Shown: in pieces, positions 24,947 through 33,170 of the stretch
How the letters are laid out: every line of letters begins with the position of its first letter
Numbering within the stretch: the stretch's first letter is position 1
NCBI RefSeq assembly: GCF_040702505.1
Contig: NZ_JBFBLC010000001.1
Location: forward strand, 434,001-498,000
Direction: 5' to 3'
DNA length: 64,000 bases
DNA from: Terrabacter sp040702505
GTDB lineage: Bacteria > Actinomycetota > Actinomycetes > Actinomycetales > Dermatophilaceae
The notes under the pieces: generated by a model
Database searches by the model: none
The model's input: only the letters and a program-made list of their open reading frames with translations
What the model was told of the DNA's origin: nothing
Program-made: the position numbers and the translations under genes

Positions 24947-25738
24947 ATGGAGGTCCTCGTCCTGCCCACGCCCGCCGACGTCGCCCGCCGCGCCGCCGAG
25001 GTGGTGCTCGAGGGGCTGGCCGCCGCTGGCCGGGCACGTCCGGAGGCGGGGCCGGTGCTGGGCCTCGCGACCGGGTCGTCGCCGCTCGGGCTCTACGCCG
25101 AGCTCGCGGCTGCCGTCCGGTCCGGACGTCTGGACCTCTCCCGCGCCACCGGGTTCGCGCTCGACGAGTACGTCGGTCTGCCGGTCGGGCACCCGCAGAG
25201 CTACCGCGAGGTGCTGCTGCGCGAGGTGTGTCGCCCGCTGGGACTGGCGCCCGAGCGGCTGCACGTGCCGGACGGCTCGGGCCGCACCGAGGCGGAGCTG
25301 GTCGCCGCCGCGGCCGACTACGACCGCCGGATCCGCGCGGCCGGCGGGGTCGACGTGCAGATCCTCGGGGTCGGCGCCAACGGGCACCTCGGCTTCAACG
25401 AGCCGGGCTCCTCGCTGTCGTCGCGGACGCGGGTCAAGCGCCTGTCGGACCGCACCCGCCTGGACAACGCCCGGTTCTTCGACCGGCTCGACGACGTGCC
25501 GACGCACTGCGTCACCCAGGGCCTGGGCACCGTCCTGGAGGCGCGGCGCCTCGTACTCGTCGCCTCGGGGCCGGCGAAGGCCAGCGCGGTCGCGGCGGCG
25601 CTGGAGGGCCCGCTGTCGGCCTCGTGCCCCGCCTCGGTGCTGCAGTGGCACGCCGATGCGACCGCCGTGCTCGACGAGGAGGCCGCGGCGCAGCTGCGCA
25701 ACCGGGACTACTACGACGCGTCGGCCGCCGGCCTCTGA
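24947..25738 (+). CDS. nagB: Glucosamine-6-phosphate deaminase
   Basis: Converts glucosamine 6-phosphate to fructose 6-phosphate and ammonia, linking amino sugars to glycolysis. The 263 residues show the phosphate-binding loop GLATGSSPLGLY, the catalytic Asp region FALDEYVGLP, the block LGVGANGHLGFNEPGSSL and the ring-opening His region THCVTQGLGTVLEARR. Full length for the short bacterial form. No nagA or transporter is adjacent. Confidence 0.93.
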   Translation: MEVLVLPTPADVARRAAEVVLEGLAAAGRARPEAGPVLGLATGSSPLGLYAELAAAVRSGRLDLSRATGFALDEYVGLPVGHPQSYREVLLREVCRPLGLAPERLHVPDGSGRTEAELVAAAADYDRRIRAAGGVDVQILGVGANGHLGFNEPGSSLSSRTRVKRLSDRTRLDNARFFDRLDDVPTHCVTQGLGTVLEARRLVLVASGPAKASAVAAALEGPLSASCPASVLQWHADATAVLDEEAAAQLRNRDYYDASAAGL

Positions 25739-25762
25739 GAGGCCGGCACACGGCATACAGGC

Positions 25763-25958
25763 TCGGTGGGCATTTCGGACACCGCTGTGGACGACGCACA
25801 GGGGCAGGGAACTTCTCCTCCACACCCGGTGGACGCGTGTCTGCGCAGGTCAGCGCGCTCCGGCCGGTGTGACCGGCGGCACATTTACACACTGTCCACA
25901 CACCTTGTCCACACCTGTTGACGGCGTGTCGTGGGTCGTCGTCCACCGGTTGTCCACA
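25763..25958. promoter_or_regulatory. Cluster of four DnaA boxes plus a degenerate 18-bp repeat upstream of dnaB
   Basis: The 424-bp gap between nagB and dnaB contains TGTGGACGA (25786-25794, minus-strand box), CTGTCCACA (25892-25900), TTGTCCACA (25905-25913) and TTGTCCACA (25950-25958). All fit the actinobacterial DnaA box. A weaker TCGTCCACC is at 25938. At 25763-25783 the sequence TCGGTGGGCATTTCGGACACC resembles the repeat copy at 12030 read on the opposite strand. Elsewhere in the window I found such boxes only at 9.6-10.3 kb. Possible roles are DnaA control of dnaB or DnaA titration; dnaA and dnaN are not here, so it is not oriC in the usual place. Confidence 0.75.
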
Positions 25959-26162
25959 GGCAGTGGACGGCCGGGGGGTCCTCAGGTTGGTCGTCGCCGA
26001 GCCGCGCCCTTACGGTGGGGCGGGTGCTCCTGGGGAGGGGCTGACCGGCCGGGGAGGGCCCGTCGCCGCCGACCCCCGCGCGGCAGTGTCAGAGCCGCGT
26101 TGTTCACTGGGGCGAAGCAGGTTGCACCGATGTCATTTCGCCGAACAGGGGAAGGGGAGCAC

Positions 26163-28829
26163 GTGTCGCTCGACGAGCTGAGCACGAGCGCATTCGCGTC
26201 GTCGTCCACCCGCGACGGTGGGCCTCCCGACGACCGGCTCCCGCCGCAGGACGTCGGCGCCGAGCAGTCCGTCCTCGGCGGCATGCTCCTGTCGAAGGAC
26301 GCCATCGCCGACTGCGTCGAGCAGCTCAAGGGCACCGACTTCTACCGTCCGGCCCACGAGCTGATCTATGACGCGATCCTCGACCTCTACGGTCGCGGCG
26401 AGCCGGCCGACGCCATCACCGTCAGCGACGAGCTGACCAAGCGCGGCGACCTGACCCGCGTCGGTGGGCAGGCCTACCTCCACCAGCTCATCGCGTCGGT
26501 GCCCACCGCGGCCAACGCCGGCTACTACGCCCAGATCGTCGCCGAGCGCGCCGTGCTGCGCCGCCTGGTCGAGGCCGGCACGCGCATCGTGCAGCTCGGC
26601 TACGCCCAGGGCGGCGGCGACGTCGAGGACATCGTCAACGCCGCACAGGCCGAGGTCTACGCGGTCGCCGACAAGCGCGGCGGCGAGGACTACCACGCCA
26701 TCGGCGACATCATCGAGGCCACGGTCGACGAGATCGAGGTCGCCTCCGGCCGCTCCGGCGAGATGACCGGCGTGCCCACCGGCTTCACCGACTTCGACGC
26801 CCTGACCAACGGCCTGCACCCCGGCCAGATGATCGTCATCGCCGCGAGGCCGGCGATGGGAAAATCGACAATCGGCCTAGATATAGTGCGGTCGGCCGCG
26901 ATCAAGCACAAGATGGCGGCTGTCGTGTTCTCGCTTGAGATGAGCCGCACCGAGATCACGATGCGTCTGCTGTCGGCCGAGGCCGGCATCCAGCTGCAGC
27001 ACATGCGCAAGGGCACCATGCGCGAAGAGGACTGGACCCGCCTCGCCTCGACGATGGGCCGGGTCTCGGACGCGCCGCTGTTCATCGACGACTCGCCGAA
27101 CATGTCGCTGATGGAGATCCGGGCGAAGTGTCGCCGGCTCAAGCAGCGCGAGAACCTCAAGCTCGTCGTCATCGACTACCTCCAGCTGATGAGCTCCGGC
27201 AAGCGCGTCGAGTCGCGCCAGCAGGAGGTCTCGGAGTTCTCCCGAGCCCTCAAGCTGCTCGCAAAGGAGCTCGAGGTTCCTGTCATCGCGATCTCGCAGC
27301 TCAACCGAGGCCCTGAGCAGCGCACCGACAAGAAGCCGGCGATGAGCGACCTTCGCGAGTCCGGCTGCCTCACGGCTGACAGCCGCGTGATGCGAGCTGA
27401 CACCGGTGCAGAGGTCTCGCTGGCCCAGCTCTATGCCGAGGGCGCCACCGACGTACCGGTCTGGGCGTTGGACGAGAAGTTGCACTACGTCACCCGGCAT
27501 CTCACCCACGTCTTTCCCACCGGCACCAAGCCGGTGTTCAGGCTCACGCTCGCGTCCGGCAAGACGGTTCGCGCCACCGAGAACCACCCGTTCCTCTCCT
27601 ACGAGGGGTGGACCGCACTCGGTGACCTCCGCACCGGCGACCGTCTGGCCGTTCCCCGGCACGTTCCTGCGCCCGAGCGGCACGAGCCGTGGGAGGACTC
27701 GCGAGTCATCCTGCTCGCGCACATGCTCGGGGACGGGTCGATGCTCGCGCGCCAGCCGATCCGCTACGCCAGCATCGACGAGGCGAACCTCGAGGCGGTC
27801 ACGAAGGCCGCGCTCACGTTCGGTGTCGCCGCGGTCCGCGACGACTACGCCGCTGCACGGGTCAGCACCCTGCGCCTGAGGGCCCCGTTCCGCCTGACCC
27901 ACGGCAAGCGGAACCCAATCGCCGAGTGGCTCGACGAGCTGGGCCTGTTCGACAAGCGCAGCCACGAGAAGTTTGTGCCCGAGTCCCTCTTCTACGCGTC
28001 CAAGCGCCAGATCGCGCTGTTCCTGCGGCACATCTGGGCCACTGACGGTTCGGTTACCGTCAACAAGAACGGCCGCGGCGGCCGTATCTACTACGCCTCG
28101 ACCTCACGCCGCCTCGTCGACGACCTGTCCCGCCTGTTGTTGCGCTTCGGCATCTCGACCCGGCTGCGCACGGTGCGGAAGTCGGGCTACCGACCCGGCT
28201 ACACCCTGGATATCTCCGGGTGCGACAGCCAGCGACGCTTCCTCCAGGAGATCGGCGTGCACGGCGATCGAGGCGTCCAGGCAGAGCGACTGCTCGAGAT
28301 CATCCGCGACACCAAGGCCAATACGAACGTCGACACAGTGCCCGTCGGGATCTGGGACACCGTTCGCGAGGTCATGTCCGAGCAGGGGATGACCACTCGG
28401 AGCTTCCAGGCCGCCCTCGGGGTCCAGTACAACGGCTCCGCCCTCTACCGTCACGCACCGTCGCGGGAGCGCCTGGCTCAGGTGGCCGCCGTGCTCGACA
28501 GCGCAGAGCTCGAGCTGTATGCCGTAAACGACGTCCTCTGGGACACCGTGGTCTCGGTCGAGCCGGACGGAGTCGAGGAGGTCTTCGACGCAACGGTGCT
28601 CGGGACCCACAACTTCATCGCCAACGGCATCGCCGTCCACAACTCGATCGAGCAGGACGCCGACATGGTGGTGCTGCTACACCGCGAGGCGGCTTACGAG
28701 AAGGACTCCCCGCGCGAGGGCGAGGCCGACCTGATCGTGGCCAAGCACCGTAACGGCCCGACCGACACGATCGTCGTCGCCTTCCAGGGGCACTTCAGCC
28801 GGTTCACCAACATGGCCAACAACTTCTGA
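26163..28829 (+). CDS. dnaB: Replicative DNA helicase DnaB, intein-containing precursor
   Basis: Hexameric helicase that unwinds DNA at the replication fork. The precursor has 888 codons; removal of a 426-residue intein (residues 402-827) leaves 462, the normal DnaB length. The N-terminal domain begins LPPQDVGAEQSVLGGMLLS. Walker A is ARPAMGKST (K234), Walker B is LKLVVIDYLQLM, and the last block is SIEQDADMVVLLHRE then RNGPT. GTG at 26163 has GAAGGGGAG just upstream and is preferred to the ATG at 26130. Codons 229-243 around Walker A are strikingly AT-rich compared with the rest. Placed after rplI, as in mycobacteria, but displaced by 16 kb. Confidence 0.96.
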   Translation: MSLDELSTSAFASSSTRDGGPPDDRLPPQDVGAEQSVLGGMLLSKDAIADCVEQLKGTDFYRPAHELIYDAILDLYGRGEPADAITVSDELTKRGDLTRVGGQAYLHQLIASVPTAANAGYYAQIVAERAVLRRLVEAGTRIVQLGYAQGGGDVEDIVNAAQAEVYAVADKRGGEDYHAIGDIIEATVDEIEVASGRSGEMTGVPTGFTDFDALTNGLHPGQMIVIAARPAMGKSTIGLDIVRSAAIKHKMAAVVFSLEMSRTEITMRLLSAEAGIQLQHMRKGTMREEDWTRLASTMGRVSDAPLFIDDSPNMSLMEIRAKCRRLKQRENLKLVVIDYLQLMSSGKRVESRQQEVSEFSRALKLLAKELEVPVIAISQLNRGPEQRTDKKPAMSDLRESGCLTADSRVMRADTGAEVSLAQLYAEGATDVPVWALDEKLHYVTRHLTHVFPTGTKPVFRLTLASGKTVRATENHPFLSYEGWTALGDLRTGDRLAVPRHVPAPERHEPWEDSRVILLAHMLGDGSMLARQPIRYASIDEANLEAVTKAALTFGVAAVRDDYAAARVSTLRLRAPFRLTHGKRNPIAEWLDELGLFDKRSHEKFVPESLFYASKRQIALFLRHIWATDGSVTVNKNGRGGRIYYASTSRRLVDDLSRLLLRFGISTRLRTVRKSGYRPGYTLDISGCDSQRRFLQEIGVHGDRGVQAERLLEIIRDTKANTNVDTVPVGIWDTVREVMSEQGMTTRSFQAALGVQYNGSALYRHAPSRERLAQVAAVLDSAELELYAVNDVLWDTVVSVEPDGVEEVFDATVLGTHNFIANGIAVHNSIEQDADMVVLLHREAAYEKDSPREGEADLIVAKHRNGPTDTIVVAFQGHFSRFTNMANNF
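27366..28643 (+). mobile_element. DnaB intein with LAGLIDADG homing endonuclease
   Basis: Self-splicing protein element of 426 residues inserted between RESG and SIEQ, the same site as the Synechocystis DnaB intein. All splicing residues are present: Cys1 (CLTADSRV), the T-x-x-H block (TENHPF), penultimate His and terminal Asn (VHN), and Ser as the first C-extein residue. The endonuclease part carries two acidic LAGLIDADG-type helices, LLAHMLGDGSM and FLRHIWATDGSV, so homing activity may survive. Codon use is less GC-biased than in the exteins, for example TAT-GCC-GTA-AAC near the end. Confidence 0.95.
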
Positions 28830-28838
28830 GTCCGTCTC

Positions 28839-28870
28839 TCCTCGAGGGCCGCGTCGTGCCGCCTCGAGGA
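28839..28870 (+). terminator. Hairpin after dnaB
   Basis: TCCTCGAGG (28839-28847) pairs with CCTCGAGGA (28862-28870) around a 14-nt loop, 10 nt after the dnaB stop, followed by AAAA rather than a T-run. Probably the dnaB terminator. Confidence 0.6.
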
Positions 28871-28913
28871 AAAGCGTTGGCCCAGCAGCGGCACCAGCAG
28901 TCAGTCTGGCGCG

Positions 28914-29485
28914 ATGACGAGCAGCGACCTGTGGGACGCCGAGACCGCCGAACGCTACGACGAGAGCTCGAGCTTCATGTTCGCGCCCGACGTGCTGGAA
29001 CCGGCAGTCGACTTCCTCGCCGAGCTGGCGGGCGCCGGAGCCGCCCTCGAGCTCGCCATCGGGACCGGACGTGTGGCCGTCCCACTCACGCACGCGGCAT
29101 CCCGATCACCGGCATCGAGCTGTCCCAACCGATGGTCGCCCAGCTGCGCCGCAAGACCACCGACATAGCGATCGTCGTCGGCGACATGGCGACCACGGAG
29201 GTGCCGGGGCGGTTCTCGCTCGTCTACCTCGTGTGGAACAGCCTCGGCAACCTGCGCACCCAGGCCGAGCAGGTCGCCTGCTTCCGCAACGCCGCCCGTC
29301 ACCTGGAACCGGGCGGGCGGTTCGTCATCGAGCTCTGGGTCCCCGGCATCCGACGCTTCCCGCCGGGGCAGGCGGCGGTCCCCTTCCACGTCGGCGAGCA
29401 CCATGTCGGCCTCGACACCTACGACCTGACGACCCAGCAGGGCACGTCCCACCACTACCGGAGGCACCCGGACGGACCTTCGTGA
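28914..29485 (+). pseudogene. Frameshifted, C-terminally truncated class I methyltransferase
   Basis: The first frame (from the ATG at 28914) encodes TAERYDES through motif I, LELAIGTGRVAVPLTHA, then runs into unrelated residues. The second frame takes over near 29093 with GIPITGIELSQPMVAQLRRK and continues through DMATTEVPGRFSLVYLVWNS and HLEPGGRFVIELWVP. The two pieces join into one methyltransferase only if a frameshift near 29085-29095 is repaired. The continuing frame then stops at 29485 within the usual middle domain, so about a third of the protein is missing. A sequencing error could explain the shift but not also the truncation. Confidence 0.85.
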
Positions 29486-29658
29486 GCAGGTGACCGAGCG
29501 TGAACGACGCCGTCACGCCGAGGGCGGTCACGGCGGCATACGGCCGGGGGAACGAGCGCCCGCTGGCAGGACCTTCGACCCTGATCAGGACGCCGGACAG
29601 CGGCGCATCGTGGTGGTCGAGGGGTGGCGTGTCAACGCGCCGCCGGGGAGGGGACACC

Positions 29659-30135
29659 ATGCAGCCGATCAAGAACGCCGCCGCCGACTTCCTGAGCCAC
29701 CAGCGCATCGCGGTGACGGGGGTGTCCCGCAACGCAGGCTCGCACGGCAGCAACGCCGTCTACCGACGGCTCAAGGAGCGCGGCTACGTGGTGTACGCCG
29801 TCAACCCGCACACCGAGCAGGTCGAGGGGGACACCGCCTACCCGGACCTCAAGTCCATCCCCGGCGGGGTGGAGGCGGTCGTCATCGGGACGCGTCCCGA
29901 GCGCGCCCAGTCCACCCTGGAAGAGTGCGCGGGGCTCGGCATCACGCAGGTGTGGATGCACCGCGGGCCCGGCGGCGGCAGCGTCTCGGAGGAAGCCGCG
30001 GAGTGGGGCCGCGGCCACGGGATGACCGTCATCGCGGGTGGCTGTCCGTTGATGTTCGACCCGACGGCCGACGCAGGCCACAAGATGATGCGGTGGATGT
30101 TCAGCCTCAACGGGAACGTGCCGCGCACCACCTGA
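29659..30135 (+). CDS. CoA-binding domain protein
   Basis: A 158-residue Rossmann-fold protein of the CoA-binding type. The N-terminal block FLSHQRIAVTGVSRNAGSHGSNAVYRRL (given in part), the segment YVVYAVNPHTEQVEG and the C-terminal block GMTVIAGGCPLMFDP are typical of stand-alone CoA_binding_2 proteins. Physiological role not established. The ATG at 29659 is preferred because GGGGAGGGGAC precedes it. The 173 bp upstream holds no gene and one CGGCATAC motif (29534-29541). Confidence 0.85.
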   Translation: MQPIKNAAADFLSHQRIAVTGVSRNAGSHGSNAVYRRLKERGYVVYAVNPHTEQVEGDTAYPDLKSIPGGVEAVVIGTRPERAQSTLEECAGLGITQVWMHRGPGGGSVSEEAAEWGRGHGMTVIAGGCPLMFDPTADAGHKMMRWMFSLNGNVPRTT

Positions 30136-30175
30136 GCACGCGCGCCTCGACGTCGCGCCGACGGGCGTTCCACCG

Positions 30176-30691
30176 GTGATCCTGCCTCCCGTCGCCGACC
30201 CGAGGCTCGTGACGATCCGTCGCGGGGGCACCCTGACCGACGAGCACCACCACCTGCTCGCACTGTGGGCGGCTGCGTGCGCCGAGCACGTCCTTTCGCT
30301 CTTCGAGTCCGCGCAACCTGACGACCCGCGGCCGCGCGCCGCGATCGAGCACGCCCGTGCCTGGGTGCGCGGCGAGGTGGGGATGATGACCGCGCGGGCC
30401 GCGGGTGGCCACGCCATGGGCGCCGCGCGACCGTTGAGCGGTGCGCCCCGCTTCGCCGCGTATGCCGCCGGGCAGGCCGCGTGCGTCGCCCACGTCGCGG
30501 CGCACGACCTCGGCGCCGCGGCCTACGCCATCAAGGCAGTGCGCGCCGCCGTGCCGTCTGGCGATGCCGACGAGGCCGGCCGCCGGGAGTGCCGCTGGCA
30601 GCGCGACCGGCTGCCCGAGCCGGTGCGCGACCTCGTCCTGGACGACCAGCGCCAGCGCAACGACCTCTGCTGGTCCGTCTTCGAGACCTGA
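30176..30691 (+). CDS. Putative immunity protein (Imm5-like)
   Basis: A 171-residue helical protein resembling bacterial proteins annotated as putative immunity proteins. Characteristic blocks are DPRLVTIRRGGTLTDEHHHLLALWAA at the N-terminus (given in part), DPRPRAAIEHARAWVRGEV and a run of AAYAAGQAACVAHVAAHDLGAAAYAIKA near the middle. Such genes belong to polymorphic-toxin neighbourhoods in some species, but no toxin lies next to it here. The family name is from memory of the pattern. It follows the CoA-binding gene by 40 bp in the same direction. Confidence 0.65.
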   Translation: MILPPVADPRLVTIRRGGTLTDEHHHLLALWAAACAEHVLSLFESAQPDDPRPRAAIEHARAWVRGEVGMMTARAAGGHAMGAARPLSGAPRFAAYAAGQAACVAHVAAHDLGAAAYAIKAVRAAVPSGDADEAGRRECRWQRDRLPEPVRDLVLDDQRQRNDLCWSVFET

Positions 30692-30703
30692 GCCCGTCGA
30701 CGC

Positions 30704-31504
30704 TCACCCGGCTCGAACGGCGGCGGCCCTGGGCTCGATGCGGCGGATGTCGGTCCACCCGGTCCAGCCGCGCTCCTCGAGCAGCTCGAGCATGCGAGCG
30801 GCGCAGGGGAACGACTCGAGGAAGGCGGTGTCGAGCAGCTCGATCACCTCCCGCCTGATCGGCGGGTATGTGTCGTGCTCGGCCAGGTTCTCCGCCTCGG
30901 CGGCGGCCGCCTCGATGAAGGCGGCCACCCGGTCGGCGAGCTCGGGCAGTCGTGGGTCGTCGGCGGGGCTGTCGGCCAGGTCGCCGAGGTCGAGGTAGAG
31001 CCGCCGCAACACCGGGTCCTCGATCTGCCGGTGCTTGATCGTCATCAGGGCCGGCACGTCCTGCGGCATCTGGGCTGCGATGAGGATCCAGCTGTCCCGC
31101 TCGACCTCGACCAGGCGGTCGTGGAAGCCGAGCTCACGCATACGGCGCAGGTAGGCGACGGCCTCGGGCGGCAGCGCGAGACTGTCCCCCGCGGCCAGCG
31201 ACGCGATGCGCTCCCGGTGCCGCTGGCGCTCGCGGATCTCCGCCCGCAGGCGGCGGTCGATGTCCTCGACCGCCGCCGCGAACTCCTCGTCGCCGGCAGC
31301 GAGCAGCTGCTGCACCCGCGACAGCGGCACCCCCGCGTCGGCGAGCACGCGGATCCGCACGAGCGCGACCACGGCTGCCGCGTCGTAGCGGCGGTAGCCG
31401 GACGCGTCCCGCTCCGGCTCGGGCAGCAGCCCCTTCGCGTGGTAGTGCCGGACCGCGCGCACCGTCACCCCTGCGTATGCCGCCAGCTGGCCGATCGTGA
31501 GCAC
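30704..31504 (-). CDS. MerR-family transcriptional regulator
   Basis: A 266-residue regulator with the N-terminal MerR winged helix (LTIGQLAAYAGVTVRAVRHYHAKGLLPEPERDASGYRRYD, given in part: IGQLAAYAGVTVRAVRHY), a long dimerisation helix and an effector domain of about 150 residues with no heavy-metal Cys pattern. Start is a GTG. It lies downstream of an ABC-2 exporter on the same strand. A palindrome of MerR type with an over-long promoter spacer is upstream of the exporter, so it probably senses an exported compound. Confidence 0.9.
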   Translation of the reverse strand: MLTIGQLAAYAGVTVRAVRHYHAKGLLPEPERDASGYRRYDAAAVVALVRIRVLADAGVPLSRVQQLLAAGDEEFAAAVEDIDRRLRAEIRERQRHRERIASLAAGDSLALPPEAVAYLRRMRELGFHDRLVEVERDSWILIAAQMPQDVPALMTIKHRQIEDPVLRRLYLDLGDLADSPADDPRLPELADRVAAFIEAAAAEAENLAEHDTYPPIRREVIELLDTAFLESFPCAARMLELLEERGWTGWTDIRRIEPRAAAVRAG

Positions 31505-31538
31505 GTGACCATTCTCCTGTCCGTGGGTCCCGACGCGC

Positions 31539-32300
31539 TCAACCGAGCTTGCGGCGGTAGGTGCGCAGGGCGAGCGCGTAGGCGACGACGAGCAGCCCGA
31601 CGCACCAGCCGAGCGCCACCCAGCCCTGGGTGCCGACCGGCTGGCCCGCCAAGAGGTTGCGGATGGTGTCCACGATCGGCGTGACCGGCTGGTGCTCCGC
31701 GAACCAGCGCACCGGCCCCGGCATGCCCTCCGTCGGCACGAACGCCGAGCTGACGAAGGGCAAGAAGATCAGGGGGTAGGAGAAGCCACTCACCCCGTCG
31801 ACCGAGGTGGCGGTCAGGCCCGGGATCACGGCCAGCCAGGTGAGGGCCAGGGTGAAGAGCGCAAGGATCCCCGCCACCGCGAGCCAGGCGAGCAGCCCTG
31901 CGCTAGAACGGAATCCCATCAACACGGCGACCACGACGACGAGCGCCAACGAGACGAAGTTCGCCACGACCGAGGTCAGGACGTGGCCCCACAGCACCGC
32001 CGACCGTGCGATCGGCATGGACTGCAGCCGCTCGAAGACACCGGTCGAGACGTCCGTGTAGAGCCGGAACGCCGTGTAGGCGACGCCGGACGCGATGGTG
32101 ATGAGCAGGATGCCGGGCAGCAGGTAGTCGACGTAGCTGCCGCCGCCGACCCGCATCGCGCTGCCGAAGACGTAGACGAAGAGCAGCAGCATCGCGATGG
32201 GCGTGATCGCCGTGGTGACGATCGTGTCCGGGCTTCGCAGCACGTGGCGCAGCGACCGCTCGGTGAGCACGCGGGTGTCGCCGAGGACGTGGGTGGTCAT
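31539..32300 (-). CDS. ABC-2 type exporter permease, DrrB-like
   Basis: Membrane half of a drug-type exporter, 253 residues, with six predicted helices. The N-terminus RVLTERSLRHVLRSPDTIVTT and the central ABC-2 block with PMARS-like PIARSAVLWGHVLTS are typical of daunorubicin-resistance-type permeases. Translationally coupled to the ATPase gene upstream (ATGA overlap). Located 34 bp from the MerR-family gene in the same transcript. Confidence 0.9.
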   Translation of the reverse strand: MTTHVLGDTRVLTERSLRHVLRSPDTIVTTAITPIAMLLLFVYVFGSAMRVGGGSYVDYLLPGILLITIASGVAYTAFRLYTDVSTGVFERLQSMPIARSAVLWGHVLTSVVANFVSLALVVVVAVLMGFRSSAGLLAWLAVAGILALFTLALTWLAVIPGLTATSVDGVSGFSYPLIFLPFVSSAFVPTEGMPGPVRWFAEHQPVTPIVDTIRNLLAGQPVGTQGWVALGWCVGLLVVAYALALRTYRRKLG

Positions 32301-33136
32301 GAGGAGGCTCCTTCTGGGGTCTTCGCGTCAGGGGACGTGCGGGACTCGCGGGCGTCGGGGGTGTCGGAGGCTTCGGGGCGTATGCCGTCCCCGACGATCG
32401 CGAGGAAGACCTCCTCGAGCGTCGGCTGCTTCTCGACGTACTCGACGGTGGCGGGCGGGAAGAGCCGCTTGAGCTCGGCAAGGGTGCCTTCTACGATGAT
32501 GCGACCGTCGTGCAGGATCGCGATCCGGTCGGCGAGCTGCTCGGCCTCCTCGAGGTACTGCGTCGTGAGGAGCACGCTCGTGCCGCTCCCGGCGAGCTCG
32601 CGCACCGTCCGCCAGACCTCGTTGCGCGACTGCGGGTCGAGCCCCGTGGTCGGCTCGTCGAGGACGAGGACCGACGGGTTGCCGACGAGGCTCATCGCGA
32701 TGTCGAGGCGTCGCCGCATGCCACCCGAGTAGGTGCCGGCCCGTCGGCCGCTCGCCTCGACGAGGTCGAAGCGTGCCAGCAGCTCGTCCGCGACCCGCTC
32801 GGGGTGCTCGACGCGGCGCAGCCGGCCGACGAGCAGGAGGTTCTCGCGGCCGGTGAGCACCTCGTCGACGGCCGCGAACTGCCCGGTGAGGCTGATCGAC
32901 GCCCGGACCTGCGCCGGGTCCAGGGCGACGTCGTGGCCGTCGACGACGACGCTGCCACCGTCGGCCCGGAGCAGGGTCGCGAGGATGCGCACTGCGGTCG
33001 TCTTGCCGGCCCCGTTGGAGCCGAGGAGCGCGTGGACGGTGCCGCGGGCGACGGTCAGGTCCACGCCCGTGAGCACCGCCTGGTCGCCGTAGGACTTGGT
33101 GAGCCCGGCGATCTCGATGGCGTTCTGTGTGGTCAT
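32297..33136 (-). CDS. ABC exporter ATP-binding protein, DrrA-like
   Basis: ATPase of the exporter, 279 residues. Walker A GSNGAGKTT, Q-loop LTGQFAAVDE, signature YSGGMRRRLDIAMSLVG, Walker B VLVLDEPTTGLD and a switch His replaced by Gln (LLTTQYLEE) as is normal in DrrA proteins. The C-terminal extension contains the DrrA CREEM-type region around TLEEVFLAIVGD. First gene of exporter and MerR unit. The MerR-type promoter palindrome lies 16 bp upstream of its ATG. Confidence 0.93.
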   Translation of the reverse strand: MTTQNAIEIAGLTKSYGDQAVLTGVDLTVARGTVHALLGSNGAGKTTAVRILATLLRADGGSVVVDGHDVALDPAQVRASISLTGQFAAVDEVLTGRENLLLVGRLRRVEHPERVADELLARFDLVEASGRRAGTYSGGMRRRLDIAMSLVGNPSVLVLDEPTTGLDPQSRNEVWRTVRELAGSGTSVLLTTQYLEEAEQLADRIAILHDGRIIVEGTLAELKRLFPPATVEYVEKQPTLEEVFLAIVGDGIRPEASDTPDARESRTSPDAKTPEGASS

Positions 33137-33151
33137 GGAACGAGGGTCGGG

Positions 33152-33170
33152 CCCTGACGCTGCGTCAGGG
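33152..33170 (-). promoter_or_regulatory. MerR-type operator in the exporter promoter
   Basis: CCCTGACGC (33152-33160) and GCGTCAGGG (33162-33170) form a perfect 9-1-9 palindrome. On the minus strand it sits between TTGACC (33169-33174, a good -35) and GACCCT (33143-33148), a spacing of about 20 bp. Over-long spacers carrying a palindrome are the hallmark of promoters that MerR proteins untwist. The likely binder is the product of 30704-31504. Confidence 0.8.

Noticed and set aside
25763..25958. Chromosomal oriC
   Set aside because: DnaA boxes are present but dnaA, dnaN and rpmH are not adjacent, and there is no clear AT-rich unwinding region in the gap.
24843..26162. N-terminal extension of dnaB back to 24843
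   Set aside because: The upstream frame crosses nagB in another frame and the DnaA-box region; DnaB homologues begin near 26163.
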